Of a stretch of 64,000 bases of DNA, positions 40,432-49,524 are shown piece by piece. Position 1 is the first letter of the stretch, and each line of letters opens with the position of its first letter. The notes below the pieces were generated by a model. That model was given only the letters and a program-made list of their open reading frames with translations. It made no database searches and was not told the origin of the DNA. Origin of the DNA: Usitatibacter rugosus (GTDB lineage Bacteria; Pseudomonadota; Gammaproteobacteria; Burkholderiales; Usitatibacteraceae); the NCBI RefSeq assembly GCF_013003965.1, contig NZ_CP053069.1:1519419-1583418 (forward strand), written 5' to 3'. Both the position numbers and the translations under genes were made by a program.

Positions 40432-42672
40432 TCAGCACGATTCGCCCCCGGCCTTCGCGGCGGCGGAGTGTTCCGCGAGCACGAGCGTGAAGGAGGCGCC
40501 CCGGTCGCGGTTGTTGCGTCCGGTCAGCTGGCCCCCGTGGGACGTCATGATGGTCCTGCAGATCGCCAGGCCGAGGCCCAGGCCCTGCGGCTTCGTGGTG
40601 AAGAACGGCGCGAAGATCTCCTCGTGCTTGTCCTGCGCGATGCCGCTGCCGCAGTCCGAAACCGTCACGCGCACCCGGGAGTCGACCACCTCGCTGCTCA
40701 CCACGAGGATGCGCTCGGCGCGTGGGAGATCCGACATCGAATCGCACCCGTTCAGCAGCAGGTTGATCACGACTTGCTGCAGCTGCGTTCGATCGCCGAA
40801 CACCGCGGCGCGTTGCGCCCCGAGATGCGTCTCGACCGTCACGTGGCGGTTGACGAGGTCGTTGTGGATGAGGCGAAGCACGTCATGGACCAGCTCATCG
40901 ACAGCCAGCACCTCTTGCGCGGAATCCTCCTTCTTCAGCATCTTTCGAAGCGACTTGATGATGCCGCCGGCACGCTTGTCGTTGAGCACGATGTCGTCGA
41001 GGATGGACTCGATCTCGACCAAATCGACCGTCTCGCGGCGAATGAACATCTGGGCCGCCTGCGCGTTGGCCAGGATGGCGGTGAGGGGCTGGTTCAGCTC
41101 GTGGGCGATGGAGCCCGAGAGCTCCCCGACCATCGTGACCCGCGACAGGTGGGCGAGCTCGTTGCGCCGGAGCTGTGCTTCGAGCTCCGCGAGCTTTCGC
41201 TGGGTGATGTCGAGCGTCACGCCCAGCAGGCGAAGGGGCTTGAGCGGATCGCGCTCCACGCGGCCGCGCCCCGCGTACCAATGGACGTTGCCGGCGGAAT
41301 CCACGACGCGGTATTCGCTCTCGTAGCGGCCGTCGCCGTCGAGGGCCCGCCGCACGGCCAGCCTCACGGCTTCGCGATCTTCGGGGTGGATGGCGGCCAG
41401 GAATGTTCCGAGACTGATGCCGATGTCCGTCTCCCGCGGGAAATGCCCCGGCGAGGACACCCGCGAGATCCTGTCGCGCACGATGTCCCAGCTCCACATC
41501 GAGAGGTTGGCCGCGTCGGCCGCGAGCTTCATCGACTGCTCGTTCTCGAGCAGCGTCGATTCGGCCCGCGTCCGGCGCCTGCGCTGCACCAGCAGGAGCG
41601 CGATCAGCATCGACTGCAGCAGCACGGCGGATGCGATTCCGATCGCCTCGTAGCGATACTGGTCCCAGAACGTGAGCTCGCGGAAGCGTACGACCGTGTC
41701 CGGCGGAAGGAGGCTTTCCGGAATGTCCCAGCGCTTGAGTTGCCTCCAGTCCACGAAGGCAACCAGCTGCACCGGCGGCGGCAGCACCACGGAGGAGGGC
41801 GCGACGCCGGCGAGGAGCTGGCGGGCGACCGCCGCGGCCTGGCGCGGGACGGCTTCGATGGGAAGCGAATAGCTCGCGAGCGCTCCGCGCCCGACCGCAT
41901 TCTCGAACGTGTGCACGATGGGCACGGGCGTGATGTCGCGGATGCGATCGAGCAGAACCGTGAGGCTCGTGAAAGCCTGGCCGGTTCCATCCCGCAGGAA
42001 AGGCCCGGTAATCACGAGCGCGTCGCGGGGCAGCTTGGGAATCTCCTCCACGATCGACTCGAACGGGAGCCCGGTCAGCACGCGCAGCTTCAGGTTGGGA
42101 GCCAGCTCCGTGGCGGCTTGCCGCAGCTGTTCCTCGATGGAGAGATCCAGTTCGGCGGTCCCGGTAATGATCACCAGCTCGCGCGCCTGGGGGCGCAGGC
42201 GGAGCGCCAGCTCCACGGTGCCGCGCGCGTTCGTGGGATAGGAGGAGCCGACGAAGTCCGCGGGAAGCTTGAATCGCGAAAGGGTCGCGTCGCGCAGGCC
42301 CGCATAGGCGAGCGGCGTGCCGGGAAAGATCCGGTCGCGATGGCGCGCCATGAAGCGCAGCGACGTGGGATCCATGGCGACGATCGCGTCGACCTTCACG
42401 TCCGAGTAGCGTTGGCGCAGGAAATCCGCGAAGCGCTGTTCCTGCACCTCCCCGGGAAAGCGCGTGCCCTCGATGAATTCCGTGTAGTAGTGGAGATCGC
42501 TGCCGGGCTTCAGGACGCCCAGCTCCTCGCGCAGCACCTGGTCGAAGACGCGGATGGTATTCGCGCGCCATTCGAGCCCATGGAGCACGAGCACGGACTT
42601 CGCTTCCGCCTGCGGGAGCGCGAGGACGAACGACGCCAGCAGGCAACACCAGCCCCAGGCGTGGCGCCTCAT
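40432..42672 (-). CDS. Hybrid-free sensor histidine kinase with ABC-type solute-binding sensor and PAS
   Basis: The 746-residue protein starts MRRHAWGWCCLLASFVLALPQA with a signal peptide or anchor. The periplasmic region (to about 340) resembles the ABC_sub_bind fold. A membrane helix lies near 342-366, a PAS/PAC region (SMWSWDIVRDRI ... GVTLDITQRK) at about 375-505, the H-box SIAHELNQPL with His near 525, and a HATPase with NLLLNGCDS and GLGLGLAICR. Its partners are the next two genes. It is divergent from the lytic transglycosylase gene, 153 bases away. A longer open frame upstream is a shadow. Confidence 0.95.
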   Translation of the reverse strand: MRRHAWGWCCLLASFVLALPQAEAKSVLVLHGLEWRANTIRVFDQVLREELGVLKPGSDLHYYTEFIEGTRFPGEVQEQRFADFLRQRYSDVKVDAIVAMDPTSLRFMARHRDRIFPGTPLAYAGLRDATLSRFKLPADFVGSSYPTNARGTVELALRLRPQARELVIITGTAELDLSIEEQLRQAATELAPNLKLRVLTGLPFESIVEEIPKLPRDALVITGPFLRDGTGQAFTSLTVLLDRIRDITPVPIVHTFENAVGRGALASYSLPIEAVPRQAAAVARQLLAGVAPSSVVLPPPVQLVAFVDWRQLKRWDIPESLLPPDTVVRFRELTFWDQYRYEAIGIASAVLLQSMLIALLLVQRRRRTRAESTLLENEQSMKLAADAANLSMWSWDIVRDRISRVSSPGHFPRETDIGISLGTFLAAIHPEDREAVRLAVRRALDGDGRYESEYRVVDSAGNVHWYAGRGRVERDPLKPLRLLGVTLDITQRKLAELEAQLRRNELAHLSRVTMVGELSGSIAHELNQPLTAILANAQAAQMFIRRETVDLVEIESILDDIVLNDKRAGGIIKSLRKMLKKEDSAQEVLAVDELVHDVLRLIHNDLVNRHVTVETHLGAQRAAVFGDRTQLQQVVINLLLNGCDSMSDLPRAERILVVSSEVVDSRVRVTVSDCGSGIAQDKHEEIFAPFFTTKPQGLGLGLAICRTIMTSHGGQLTGRNNRDRGASFTLVLAEHSAAAKAGGESC

Positions 42673-42825
42673 GAAACGTGTCTTTCCAACGTCCGCCTTC
42701 CCGGATGCCCGATCGCACCCATGTTGCCCCTGCCGGCGGCCGGGGCCTATTGCCTGATGGTGCAGGGTGCCGACCGGCACCATCGGACAGGTACCCAGAG
42801 CCCGGGCGGGGCGTACCCTGACCCG

Positions 42826-44328
42826 ATGCAAAGAATCCTCTCCTTCAAGCATGCGGCCTTCGTCTTCGCATGGGCCTGCTGCCAGCTGGCCGCCGCAGCG
42901 CTCGCGCAGGAGCCGCCCGCAAAGGGTTCCGCCGGAAAGCTGACCATCGATCCCGCGGAGATGCAGAAGCCGTGGACCGGTGACCTGGACGGCATGGTCG
43001 AGCGGCGGACCGTCCGCGTGCTCACCCCGAACAGCAAGACGTTCTACTTCAACGACAAGGGGACGCTGCGCGGCAGCGTCGTCGACTTCTTCCGGCAGTA
43101 CGAAGAGGACCTCAACAAGAAGCTCGCCGCGGAGAAGAAGCTCAAGGACAAGAACCTGAAGGTCCGGGTGGTGTTCATCCCGATGCGCAGGGACCAGCTG
43201 CTGCCGGCCCTGGCCGCGGGAAAAGGCGACGTCGCCGCGGGCAACATCACGATCACGCCGGAGCGCCGGAAGCTGGTGGACTTCAGCGACGCGGGCATGG
43301 GCAATGTGAGCGAGGTCGCCGTCACCGGCCCGGCGTCGCCGAAGCTCGCGACGCTGGACGACCTTGCCGGCAAGGAAGTCTTCGTGCGCAAGTCGTCGAG
43401 CTACTACGAGAGCCTCGTCGTCCTCAACAAGAGGTTCGTGGCCGAGAAGAAGGCTCCCGTCACTTTCCGTGAGGCGCCCGAGACTCTCGAGGACGAGGAC
43501 CTGCTCGAGATGCTGAACGCCGGCCTGGTCGCGATCGTCATCGTCGACAAGCACAAGGCGGATTTCTGGAAGCAGGTCTTCCCGAAGATTGTCGTGCACG
43601 ACACGGTCGCCGTTCGCACCGGTGGCGAGGTCGCGTGGGCATTCCGCAAGGGCAGCCCCCAGCTCCAGGCGTCGTTGAACGATTTCGTGGCGAAGCACAA
43701 GGTCGGGACCTCCACCGGCAACCAGCTGCTGACGAAGTACCTCAAGAACGCGGGCTACGTGAAGAACGCGGCCTCCGAGACCGAGCGCAAGAAGTTCTTC
43801 GACCTGGTCCAGTACTTCCAGAAGTACGGCACGAAGTACGACGTGGACTGGGTGCTGATGGGCGCTCAGGGCTACCAGGAGTCGCAGCTGAACCAGCAGG
43901 CGAAGAGCGCGGTCGGTGCGATCGGCGTGATGCAGGTCATGCCCGCCACCGGCAAGGACATGAACGTCGGCGACATCCGCGAGACCGAGGCGAACATCCA
44001 CGCGGGCATCAAGTACATGCGCTGGATGATCGACAACTACTACGGGAAGGAGCCGATGACGGACCTCGACAAGGCCCTCTTCGCGTTCGCCTCGTACAAC
44101 GCCGGCGCGGGCAAGATCTCGCAGCTTCGCAAGGAGGCCGCCAAGCGCGGGCTCGATCCGAACGTCTGGTTCCAGAACGTGGAGTACGTCGTGGCCGAGA
44201 AGATCGGCCAGGAGACCGTGACCTACGTCAGCAACATCTATAAGTACTACATCGCGTACCGCCTGATCCAGGAGAGCCAGGCCGTTCGCAAGGACGCCAT
44301 CGACAAGGTGAAGAGCGGCGGCAAGTGA
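42826..44328 (+). CDS. MltF-like membrane-associated lytic transglycosylase
   Basis: About 500 residues with a signal peptide (FAWACCQLAAAALA-QE). The N-terminal half is an SBP3-like domain (RRTVRVLTPNSKTFY, GKGDVAAGNITITPERRKLVDFS). The C-terminal half is an SLT domain with catalytic Glu near 352 (QGYQESQLNQQAKS) and GVMQVMPATG, FASYNAGAGKI. This matches MltF, which cleaves glycan strands and may sense muropeptides. The predicted start ATG is preceded by a run reading as a shadow in other frames. It is divergent from the histidine kinase. Confidence 0.93.
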   Translation: MQRILSFKHAAFVFAWACCQLAAAALAQEPPAKGSAGKLTIDPAEMQKPWTGDLDGMVERRTVRVLTPNSKTFYFNDKGTLRGSVVDFFRQYEEDLNKKLAAEKKLKDKNLKVRVVFIPMRRDQLLPALAAGKGDVAAGNITITPERRKLVDFSDAGMGNVSEVAVTGPASPKLATLDDLAGKEVFVRKSSSYYESLVVLNKRFVAEKKAPVTFREAPETLEDEDLLEMLNAGLVAIVIVDKHKADFWKQVFPKIVVHDTVAVRTGGEVAWAFRKGSPQLQASLNDFVAKHKVGTSTGNQLLTKYLKNAGYVKNAASETERKKFFDLVQYFQKYGTKYDVDWVLMGAQGYQESQLNQQAKSAVGAIGVMQVMPATGKDMNVGDIRETEANIHAGIKYMRWMIDNYYGKEPMTDLDKALFAFASYNAGAGKISQLRKEAAKRGLDPNVWFQNVEYVVAEKIGQETVTYVSNIYKYYIAYRLIQESQAVRKDAIDKVKSGGK

Positions 44329-44392
44329 GTTGATACCCGTCGCGCCGTGAAGTGCGTACGATCGCGGATTCCTTCCCCACGGCGAAGAGTCC

Positions 44393-45553
44393 ATGCCCGG
44401 CGCAAGAAAGACCCGCATCGCGATCGCCTGCCAGGGCGGCGGTGCACAGACCGCCTTCACCGCAGGCGCCCTGAAAGCCCTCTTCCAGGAGGGCGTCCAC
44501 GAGGAGTTCGATATCGTCGGCCTCTCCGGCACTTCGGGAGGCGCGATGTGCACGGCGCTCGCCTGGTATGCGCTGCGCAAGGGCGACAAGGAGCCGTGGA
44601 AACGGCTGGATGCGTTCTGGGAGGAGAACACCGCGAAGTCGCCGATCGAGATCGCCTTCAACCGCTATCTCGTGGATACGCTGCGCATGACCAACCGCGG
44701 CCTGCTGGCGCAGGTCGCGCGCGGCCCCAAGTCGCCGATCACCGCGGCGTTCATGCAGGGGTGGTCCCGCCACATGCGCCCGCGCTTCACCGACATGGAG
44801 GGGTTGCTTCGCGCGCATATCGACTTCGACGAGTTGAAGCGCTGGGGCAAGCAACCGAAGGGCCCCGTGCTCCTCATCGGCGCGATCGAAGTGCTGAGCG
44901 GCCGGCTGGCGACGTTCTCCTCGGCCAACGAGGCGATCCGCGTGGAGCACATCATGGCCTCCAGCACCGTGCCGATGCTCTTTCCCGCGGTCGAGATCGG
45001 GAAGGGCGTTTATTGGGACGGCGTGTTCTCGGACAATCCGCCGGTGAACGAGCTCGTGCAGCCCGTCCACGTCGGCGCGGGCAACCTGCCGGAAGAGATC
45101 TGGGTCGTGAAGATCAACCCGACGACGTGCGCGCAAACGCCGGTGGGGCCCGAGGAAATCGTCGATCGCCGCAACCAGCTCACGGGCAACATCTCGCTCT
45201 TCCACCAGCTCGACACGATCGCGTGGCTGAACAACCTTTATCTCAAGGGCGCGATCGACAAGGCGTTCATGGCGAAGAACAACATCCCGGGGCCCGTGCG
45301 CATCCCGAAGTCGTACGCGGACGATCCGGACCTCGAATACCACATCCCCTGCATCGAGATGTCCGGCGCGCTGACGGGCAAGCTCGGCATCGAGAGCAAG
45401 CTCGACCGCAGCGCGGAGAACCTGAAGCCGCTGATCGCGGACGGCGAGCGCCAGGCGCGGGCGTTCCTCGCCGAGCGCGCGAAGCTCAGCCGGAAACCTC
45501 GGCCATCTTCCGCTTCGGCACGTTCGAAGACTTTGCGACGGCCGTCGCGATGA
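44393..45553 (+). CDS. Patatin-like phospholipase
   Basis: The 386-residue protein has an oxyanion Gly-rich loop ([13 protein letters not shown], about 13-25), the nucleophile Ser 48 in GLSGTSGG and the catalytic Asp near 209 in WDGVFSDNP. The Ser-Asp dyad hydrolyses acyl esters of lipids. No signal peptide is seen. Its last 68 bases overlap the 3' end of the opposing gfa-like gene; the Arg/Ser-rich last 20 residues look atypical. Confidence 0.93.
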   Translation: MPGARKTRIAIACQGGGAQTAFTAGALKALFQEGVHEEFDIVGLSGTSGGAMCTALAWYALRKGDKEPWKRLDAFWEENTAKSPIEIAFNRYLVDTLRMTNRGLLAQVARGPKSPITAAFMQGWSRHMRPRFTDMEGLLRAHIDFDELKRWGKQPKGPVLLIGAIEVLSGRLATFSSANEAIRVEHIMASSTVPMLFPAVEIGKGVYWDGVFSDNPPVNELVQPVHVGAGNLPEEIWVVKINPTTCAQTPVGPEEIVDRRNQLTGNISLFHQLDTIAWLNNLYLKGAIDKAFMAKNNIPGPVRIPKSYADDPDLEYHIPCIEMSGALTGKLGIESKLDRSAENLKPLIADGERQARAFLAERAKLSRKPRPSSASARSKTLRRPSR

Positions 45554-46079
45554 AGTCCATGAGGCCCGGCGACAGGCAGTCGTAGGGCTCGAGCCCCAGC
45601 TCGCGCAGGCGCGCCCGGACGTCGCCCATCCGTTCCGGATCGGCGCCCGATTCGATGATCGACGAGACGAACGCCGCGAAGCCCGGTGGCGCCCAGCCGG
45701 CGTCGGTCGACAGCTCGGTGTGGAAGAAGTCGAATCCGTGGAGCGGATGGCCCGGCCTGTTGACCCGGCCATGCATGTGGACGCCGCACTGCGCGCACGC
45801 GTAGCGCTGGATGAGCGCCTTGTCGTCCACGACCTTCAGCTTGTCCGCATTCGCCGTGACCGAGACGTTGGTGCTCGCCGTCGCCGCGACCTGGGAGAAC
45901 AACGACCCGGCCGGCTTCCAGCACTTCGTGCAGCCGCACACGTGGTTGAACTGGGCCTGTCCCTTGATCGCGACCGTGACCTTGCGATCCGCGCAATGGC
46001 AGGAGAGGTTGCCGCCGGTGAAATTCGCCGCCGCGGCCTTCGCGCCGCGGTCGACCTGGGGATGGATGGAGAGAGGCAT
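45486..46079 (-). CDS. gfa: S-(hydroxymethyl)glutathione synthase-like protein (GFA family)
   Basis: The 197-residue protein has the GFA zinc pattern: CHC at 27-29 (SCHCADRK), CGCTKC at 48-53 and a later CAQCG. It is close to Gfa, which condenses glutathione with formaldehyde before oxidation. The ATG at 46079 has AAAAGGAG upstream. The gene name is by similarity only; no adh gene for the next step lies nearby. Confidence 0.85.
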   Translation of the reverse strand: MPLSIHPQVDRGAKAAAANFTGGNLSCHCADRKVTVAIKGQAQFNHVCGCTKCWKPAGSLFSQVAATASTNVSVTANADKLKVVDDKALIQRYACAQCGVHMHGRVNRPGHPLHGFDFFHTELSTDAGWAPPGFAAFVSSIIESGADPERMGDVRARLRELGLEPYDCLSPGLMDFIATAVAKSSNVPKRKMAEVSG

Positions 46080-46197
46080 GTGTCGCTCCTTTTGGGGGTT
46101 CGTCACTCGAGAGGGACCTGCGCGACCATCGTACTCCGAGTTATCCACAATTCGCTTCGAGCCGTGCACTCGCGCTGCGCGTCCGTAGACTGTTCGA

Positions 46198-47292
46198 ATG
46201 CCATTGAAGTCCACTGCTGGAAACCACGGCGCGCCTGCGAAGGGCCGAGGTGCCGCGTCGAATCCCGAGGGGCGTTTCGAGAACTGGGAGCGCGGTTCGG
46301 TCGACGACGGTTGGGTTCAGGATCCCGAAGAGGAGCCCGTAAAGCCGAAGACGATCGTCACGATCGAGCGTGCGAAGAGTGTGATCTCGCGCAACGATTC
46401 ACCCGACGTTGGCCTGACCCAATCTTTGAACCCTTACCGTGGATGCAGCAACGGGTGCCCTTATTGCTTCGCTCGTCCGAGCCACGCGTATCTCGGATTG
46501 TCTCCGGGGCTCGATTTCGAGACGCGCCTCTTCGCCAAGACGAATGCAGCCGAGATTTTCCGCGAGGAGATCTCGAAGCCGGGATATCGCTGTGAGCCGC
46601 TCGCAATCGGCGTCAACACCGACGCGTACCAGACGATCGAGCGCGAGTACCGCATCACGCGCTCAGTCCTCGAGGTCTGCTATGAAACGAATCACCCCGT
46701 CTCCCTCATCACGAAGTGCGCGATGATCGAGCGGGACCTCGATCTGCTTGCGCCGATGGCCAGGAATAATCTCGTCCACGCCACGCTTTCGGTTACGACA
46801 CTCGATCACGGAATCGCGCGTTACATGGAACCTCGAGCAAGCGCGCCAGCTCGCAGGATCCTCGCCATCGAGCGCCTCTCGAAAGCCGGGATCCCCGTCG
46901 GTGTCAATGTCGCCCCCGTCATTCCCTTCCTCACCGACTCGGAACTCGAATCCATTCTGGAGGCCGCGAAGAACGCGGGAGCCAAGAGCGCCGGCTACAT
47001 CCTCATGCGGCTTCCCTGGGAGGTGAAGGACATCTTCCGCGAGTGGCTGCAGGTGCATTTCCCATTGAAGGCCGATCACGTGATGTCCCGCGTGCATCAG
47101 ATGCGGAACGGCAAGGACAACGACCCGCGCTTCGGCTCGCGCATGAAGGGCGAGGGCCTGTTCGCGGAGCTCCTGAAGCAGCGCTTCGACAAGGCGTACG
47201 CGCGCCTCGGTTTCGAGGACACGGCGTACGAGCCGCTCGATACCACGAAGTTCGTCCCTCCCTCGCGCAACGGCCAGGCCTCGCTTTTCTAG
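46198..47292 (+). CDS. PA0069-family radical SAM protein
   Basis: The 364-residue protein has the cluster at Cys 83, 87, 90 ([12 protein letters not shown]) and family markers such as [14 protein letters not shown] and [23 protein letters not shown]. The family is similar to spore photoproduct lyase-like SplB proteins, but its reaction is unknown. The gene is slightly richer in A/T than its neighbours. It precedes the VanX-like gene by 28 bases. Confidence 0.92.
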   Translation: MPLKSTAGNHGAPAKGRGAASNPEGRFENWERGSVDDGWVQDPEEEPVKPKTIVTIERAKSVISRNDSPDVGLTQSLNPYRGCSNGCPYCFARPSHAYLGLSPGLDFETRLFAKTNAAEIFREEISKPGYRCEPLAIGVNTDAYQTIEREYRITRSVLEVCYETNHPVSLITKCAMIERDLDLLAPMARNNLVHATLSVTTLDHGIARYMEPRASAPARRILAIERLSKAGIPVGVNVAPVIPFLTDSELESILEAAKNAGAKSAGYILMRLPWEVKDIFREWLQVHFPLKADHVMSRVHQMRNGKDNDPRFGSRMKGEGLFAELLKQRFDKAYARLGFEDTAYEPLDTTKFVPPSRNGQASLF

Positions 47293-47320
47293 CCGTGCGC
47301 TCGCCTGCTACATTTGAGGC

Positions 47321-47929
47321 GTGAAGACGCTTTCCATCGAACACGTCCCCGGCCATCCGGACTTCCGCGCGCTCTCGTCGATCGGCGGCATTGGCATCGA
47401 CCTGCGTTACGCGAGCGCCAACAACCTGGTCGGCTCCGATCTCTATGCGCCCTTCGATTGCTCGTGGCTGCATCGCGAGGGCGCGGAGCGCCTCGAGCAG
47501 GCCGTCGCCCACCTCGCGAACCAGCGTCCCGATCTCAAGCTCGTGGTCCTCGATGCCGTGAGGCCGCAGCGCGTACAGCAGCGCCTGTGGGATCGGCTGG
47601 AGGGGACGGACCTGCGCATGTACTTCGCCGACCCCGCGCGCGGCTCCATCCATTCGTTCGGCATGGCGGTGGACATCACGCTCGCGGACCGGAGCAACAC
47701 CGAGCTCGACATGGGCACGCCCTTCGACGACCTCACCGAGCTCTCGCACCCGCAGCGCGAAGCGGCGTGGCTCGCCAGCGGCGCACTCACACGGGCGCAG
47801 CTCGACAACCGCATGCTTCTTCGCGATGTGATGAGCCGTGCCGGATGGCAGGGCATCTCCACCGAGTGGTGGCACTTCGACGGCGGGGACCGCGAGCGGA
47901 TCCGCGCCGAGTTCGCCCGCGTTCTCTAA
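47321..47929 (+). CDS. D-alanyl-D-alanine dipeptidase (VanX/DdpX family, M15)
   Basis: The 202-residue protein begins with GTG. It has the M15D zinc site: His in SIHSFGMAVD with the Asp seven residues on, and the EWWHF motif near 184-188 (Glu and His). LRYASANNLVG near the start is typical. It splits D-Ala-D-Ala. No vanA or vanH homologue is nearby, so it probably recycles D-Ala or processes murein fragments. No signal peptide is seen. Confidence 0.93.
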   Translation: MKTLSIEHVPGHPDFRALSSIGGIGIDLRYASANNLVGSDLYAPFDCSWLHREGAERLEQAVAHLANQRPDLKLVVLDAVRPQRVQQRLWDRLEGTDLRMYFADPARGSIHSFGMAVDITLADRSNTELDMGTPFDDLTELSHPQREAAWLASGALTRAQLDNRMLLRDVMSRAGWQGISTEWWHFDGGDRERIRAEFARVL

Positions 47930-47942
47930 GCGCGCTACCGCG

Positions 47943-49415
47943 CTAGAGCGCAGGGCCCGTCGATCGAGCTACCCAGTCGATGATCGCGTCGAGGATCGGC
48001 CGCGCCACGTAGCGCGTCGCCCGCTCGTGATTGAGCATCGCCACCACGACGTTGGTTCCACCACCCGAATCGCGCACGTAGCCGGCAATCGCGGTGACGT
48101 CACGCAGCGTCCCGGTCTTGATGCGAGCCGTCGCCGCCGCCGGGCTCGTGCGCAGGCGATTGCGCATCCCGCCATCCACCGCCACCACCGGCAGGCTGGC
48201 CATGTACTCGGGCGCCCACGGGCCGGCCGCCGCGAGGCGTAGCACCGCCGCCAATTGGTTCGGCGTGACGCGCTCCGTCCGCGACAATCCCGATCCGTTC
48301 TCGAGGACGAGCCCCGCACTATCGATGCCGTGTGTCTCCATCCACGCGCGAATCACGGCATCCGCGGACTGCGCCGTCGGCCGGCCCGCGCCCGAGGCCA
48401 CGCCCAGCGTGAGGAACATCACGCGGGTCACGGGATTGTCCGAGCGCTTGTTGATGTCGATCAGCACCTGCGAGAGCGGTCGCGATCCGTGCGATGCAAC
48501 GAGCCGCGCGGTGGAGGGCGCCACGCCATCACGAACCCTGCCGCGGAATTTCCCGCCCAGCCGCTGCCACGTGGCCCGGAAGAGCCGCTCCGTGTAGGCG
48601 ACGCGATCGATGACGTTGATCGCCGTCGAGGCGCGGCAATCGCGCGGATATTCCCCGAGCAGCGTCACGACCACGAAGCCGTCACGCCCGGTTCGCACGG
48701 CCGGATACTTCCAGCCGTCCTCCCAGTCCTCGCAGGAACGATCGACGAGCTCCATCTTCGTCTCGACGGTCACGCCGGAGAGCGGCGTGGCCACGAGCAC
48801 CCGCACGGTGTCCTGGTCCGAGGCGAGGTCGAGATGCATCAGGTTCGAGCCCGCCATCAGCGCGTCGGGGATGAGGTTGTAGCGGAACTCCGGGGCCTCG
48901 TCGAAGGGCGGCACGCCCACGTCGGTGCGGGCCGGGTCGAAGAAGGTGCGGTCGAGCACGAGGTCGCCGCGGATCTCCTGGATGCCCTCGAGGCGAAGCG
49001 CCCCCAGCAGCCGCTCGAAGGCCACGGCGTCCAGGTCCACGTCCCCGAGCCCGCGCAGGATCACGTCGCCCTCGAACACGCCCGCGGTCTTGACCCCGGA
49101 CAGGAGCAGCTCGGAGCGTCCGCGATAGATTGGGCCCAGCGTATCGAGGGCGACCAGGGACGTGAGGAGCTTCAGCGTGGAGGCGGGCTGGACGCTGCGA
49201 TCGGCCCCCGCCGCGGCCCAGGTGGCGCCATCCGGGAGCCGCTGCACCGTGTAGGAGAGGGCATCGGGGGGCAGGCCCGCGGCCTCGACCTGCGCGCGCA
49301 AGGTGTCCGGCAAGCTGGACTGGGCGAGGCACTTTTCGAAGGGGGCGCAGAGGAAGAGGCAGAGCAGGAAGGCGCGCAAGGACACGGCGGTATGAACTCT
49401 CGATTCATTAGGCAT
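47943..49415 (-). CDS. dacB: D-Ala-D-Ala carboxypeptidase/endopeptidase PBP4
   Basis: The 490-residue protein has a signal peptide (VSLRAFLLCLFLCAPFEKCLA-QS). It has penicillin-binding motifs SxxK at 79-82 (PASTLK), SDN near 325 (KRSDNP) and KTG near 433 (IKTGTL), with the PBP4 insertion between SxxK and SDN. It acts in the periplasm on murein peptides. The ATG at 49415 is used; the open frame above it is a shadow. It is divergent from the TonB receptor, 110 bases away. Confidence 0.95.
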   Translation of the reverse strand: MPNESRVHTAVSLRAFLLCLFLCAPFEKCLAQSSLPDTLRAQVEAAGLPPDALSYTVQRLPDGATWAAAGADRSVQPASTLKLLTSLVALDTLGPIYRGRSELLLSGVKTAGVFEGDVILRGLGDVDLDAVAFERLLGALRLEGIQEIRGDLVLDRTFFDPARTDVGVPPFDEAPEFRYNLIPDALMAGSNLMHLDLASDQDTVRVLVATPLSGVTVETKMELVDRSCEDWEDGWKYPAVRTGRDGFVVVTLLGEYPRDCRASTAINVIDRVAYTERLFRATWQRLGGKFRGRVRDGVAPSTARLVASHGSRPLSQVLIDINKRSDNPVTRVMFLTLGVASGAGRPTAQSADAVIRAWMETHGIDSAGLVLENGSGLSRTERVTPNQLAAVLRLAAAGPWAPEYMASLPVVAVDGGMRNRLRTSPAAATARIKTGTLRDVTAIAGYVRDSGGGTNVVVAMLNHERATRYVARPILDAIIDWVARSTGPAL

Positions 49416-49524
49416 TTGTAATATTGCCGGACTTTCAGCAGAATCGATCGGCGAGGGAAACAAGCGATTACGACGGCCACCAAGGCCGCAGCCATTTCCA
49501 TTCATTTTCCAAGGGGGATCACCG

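Noticed and set aside
40432-44661. A 1,409-codon minus-strand frame covering both the histidine kinase and the transglycosylase
   Set aside because: Only the part from the ATG at 42672 downstream is protein-like; the upstream part is a shadow of the plus-strand MltF-like gene.
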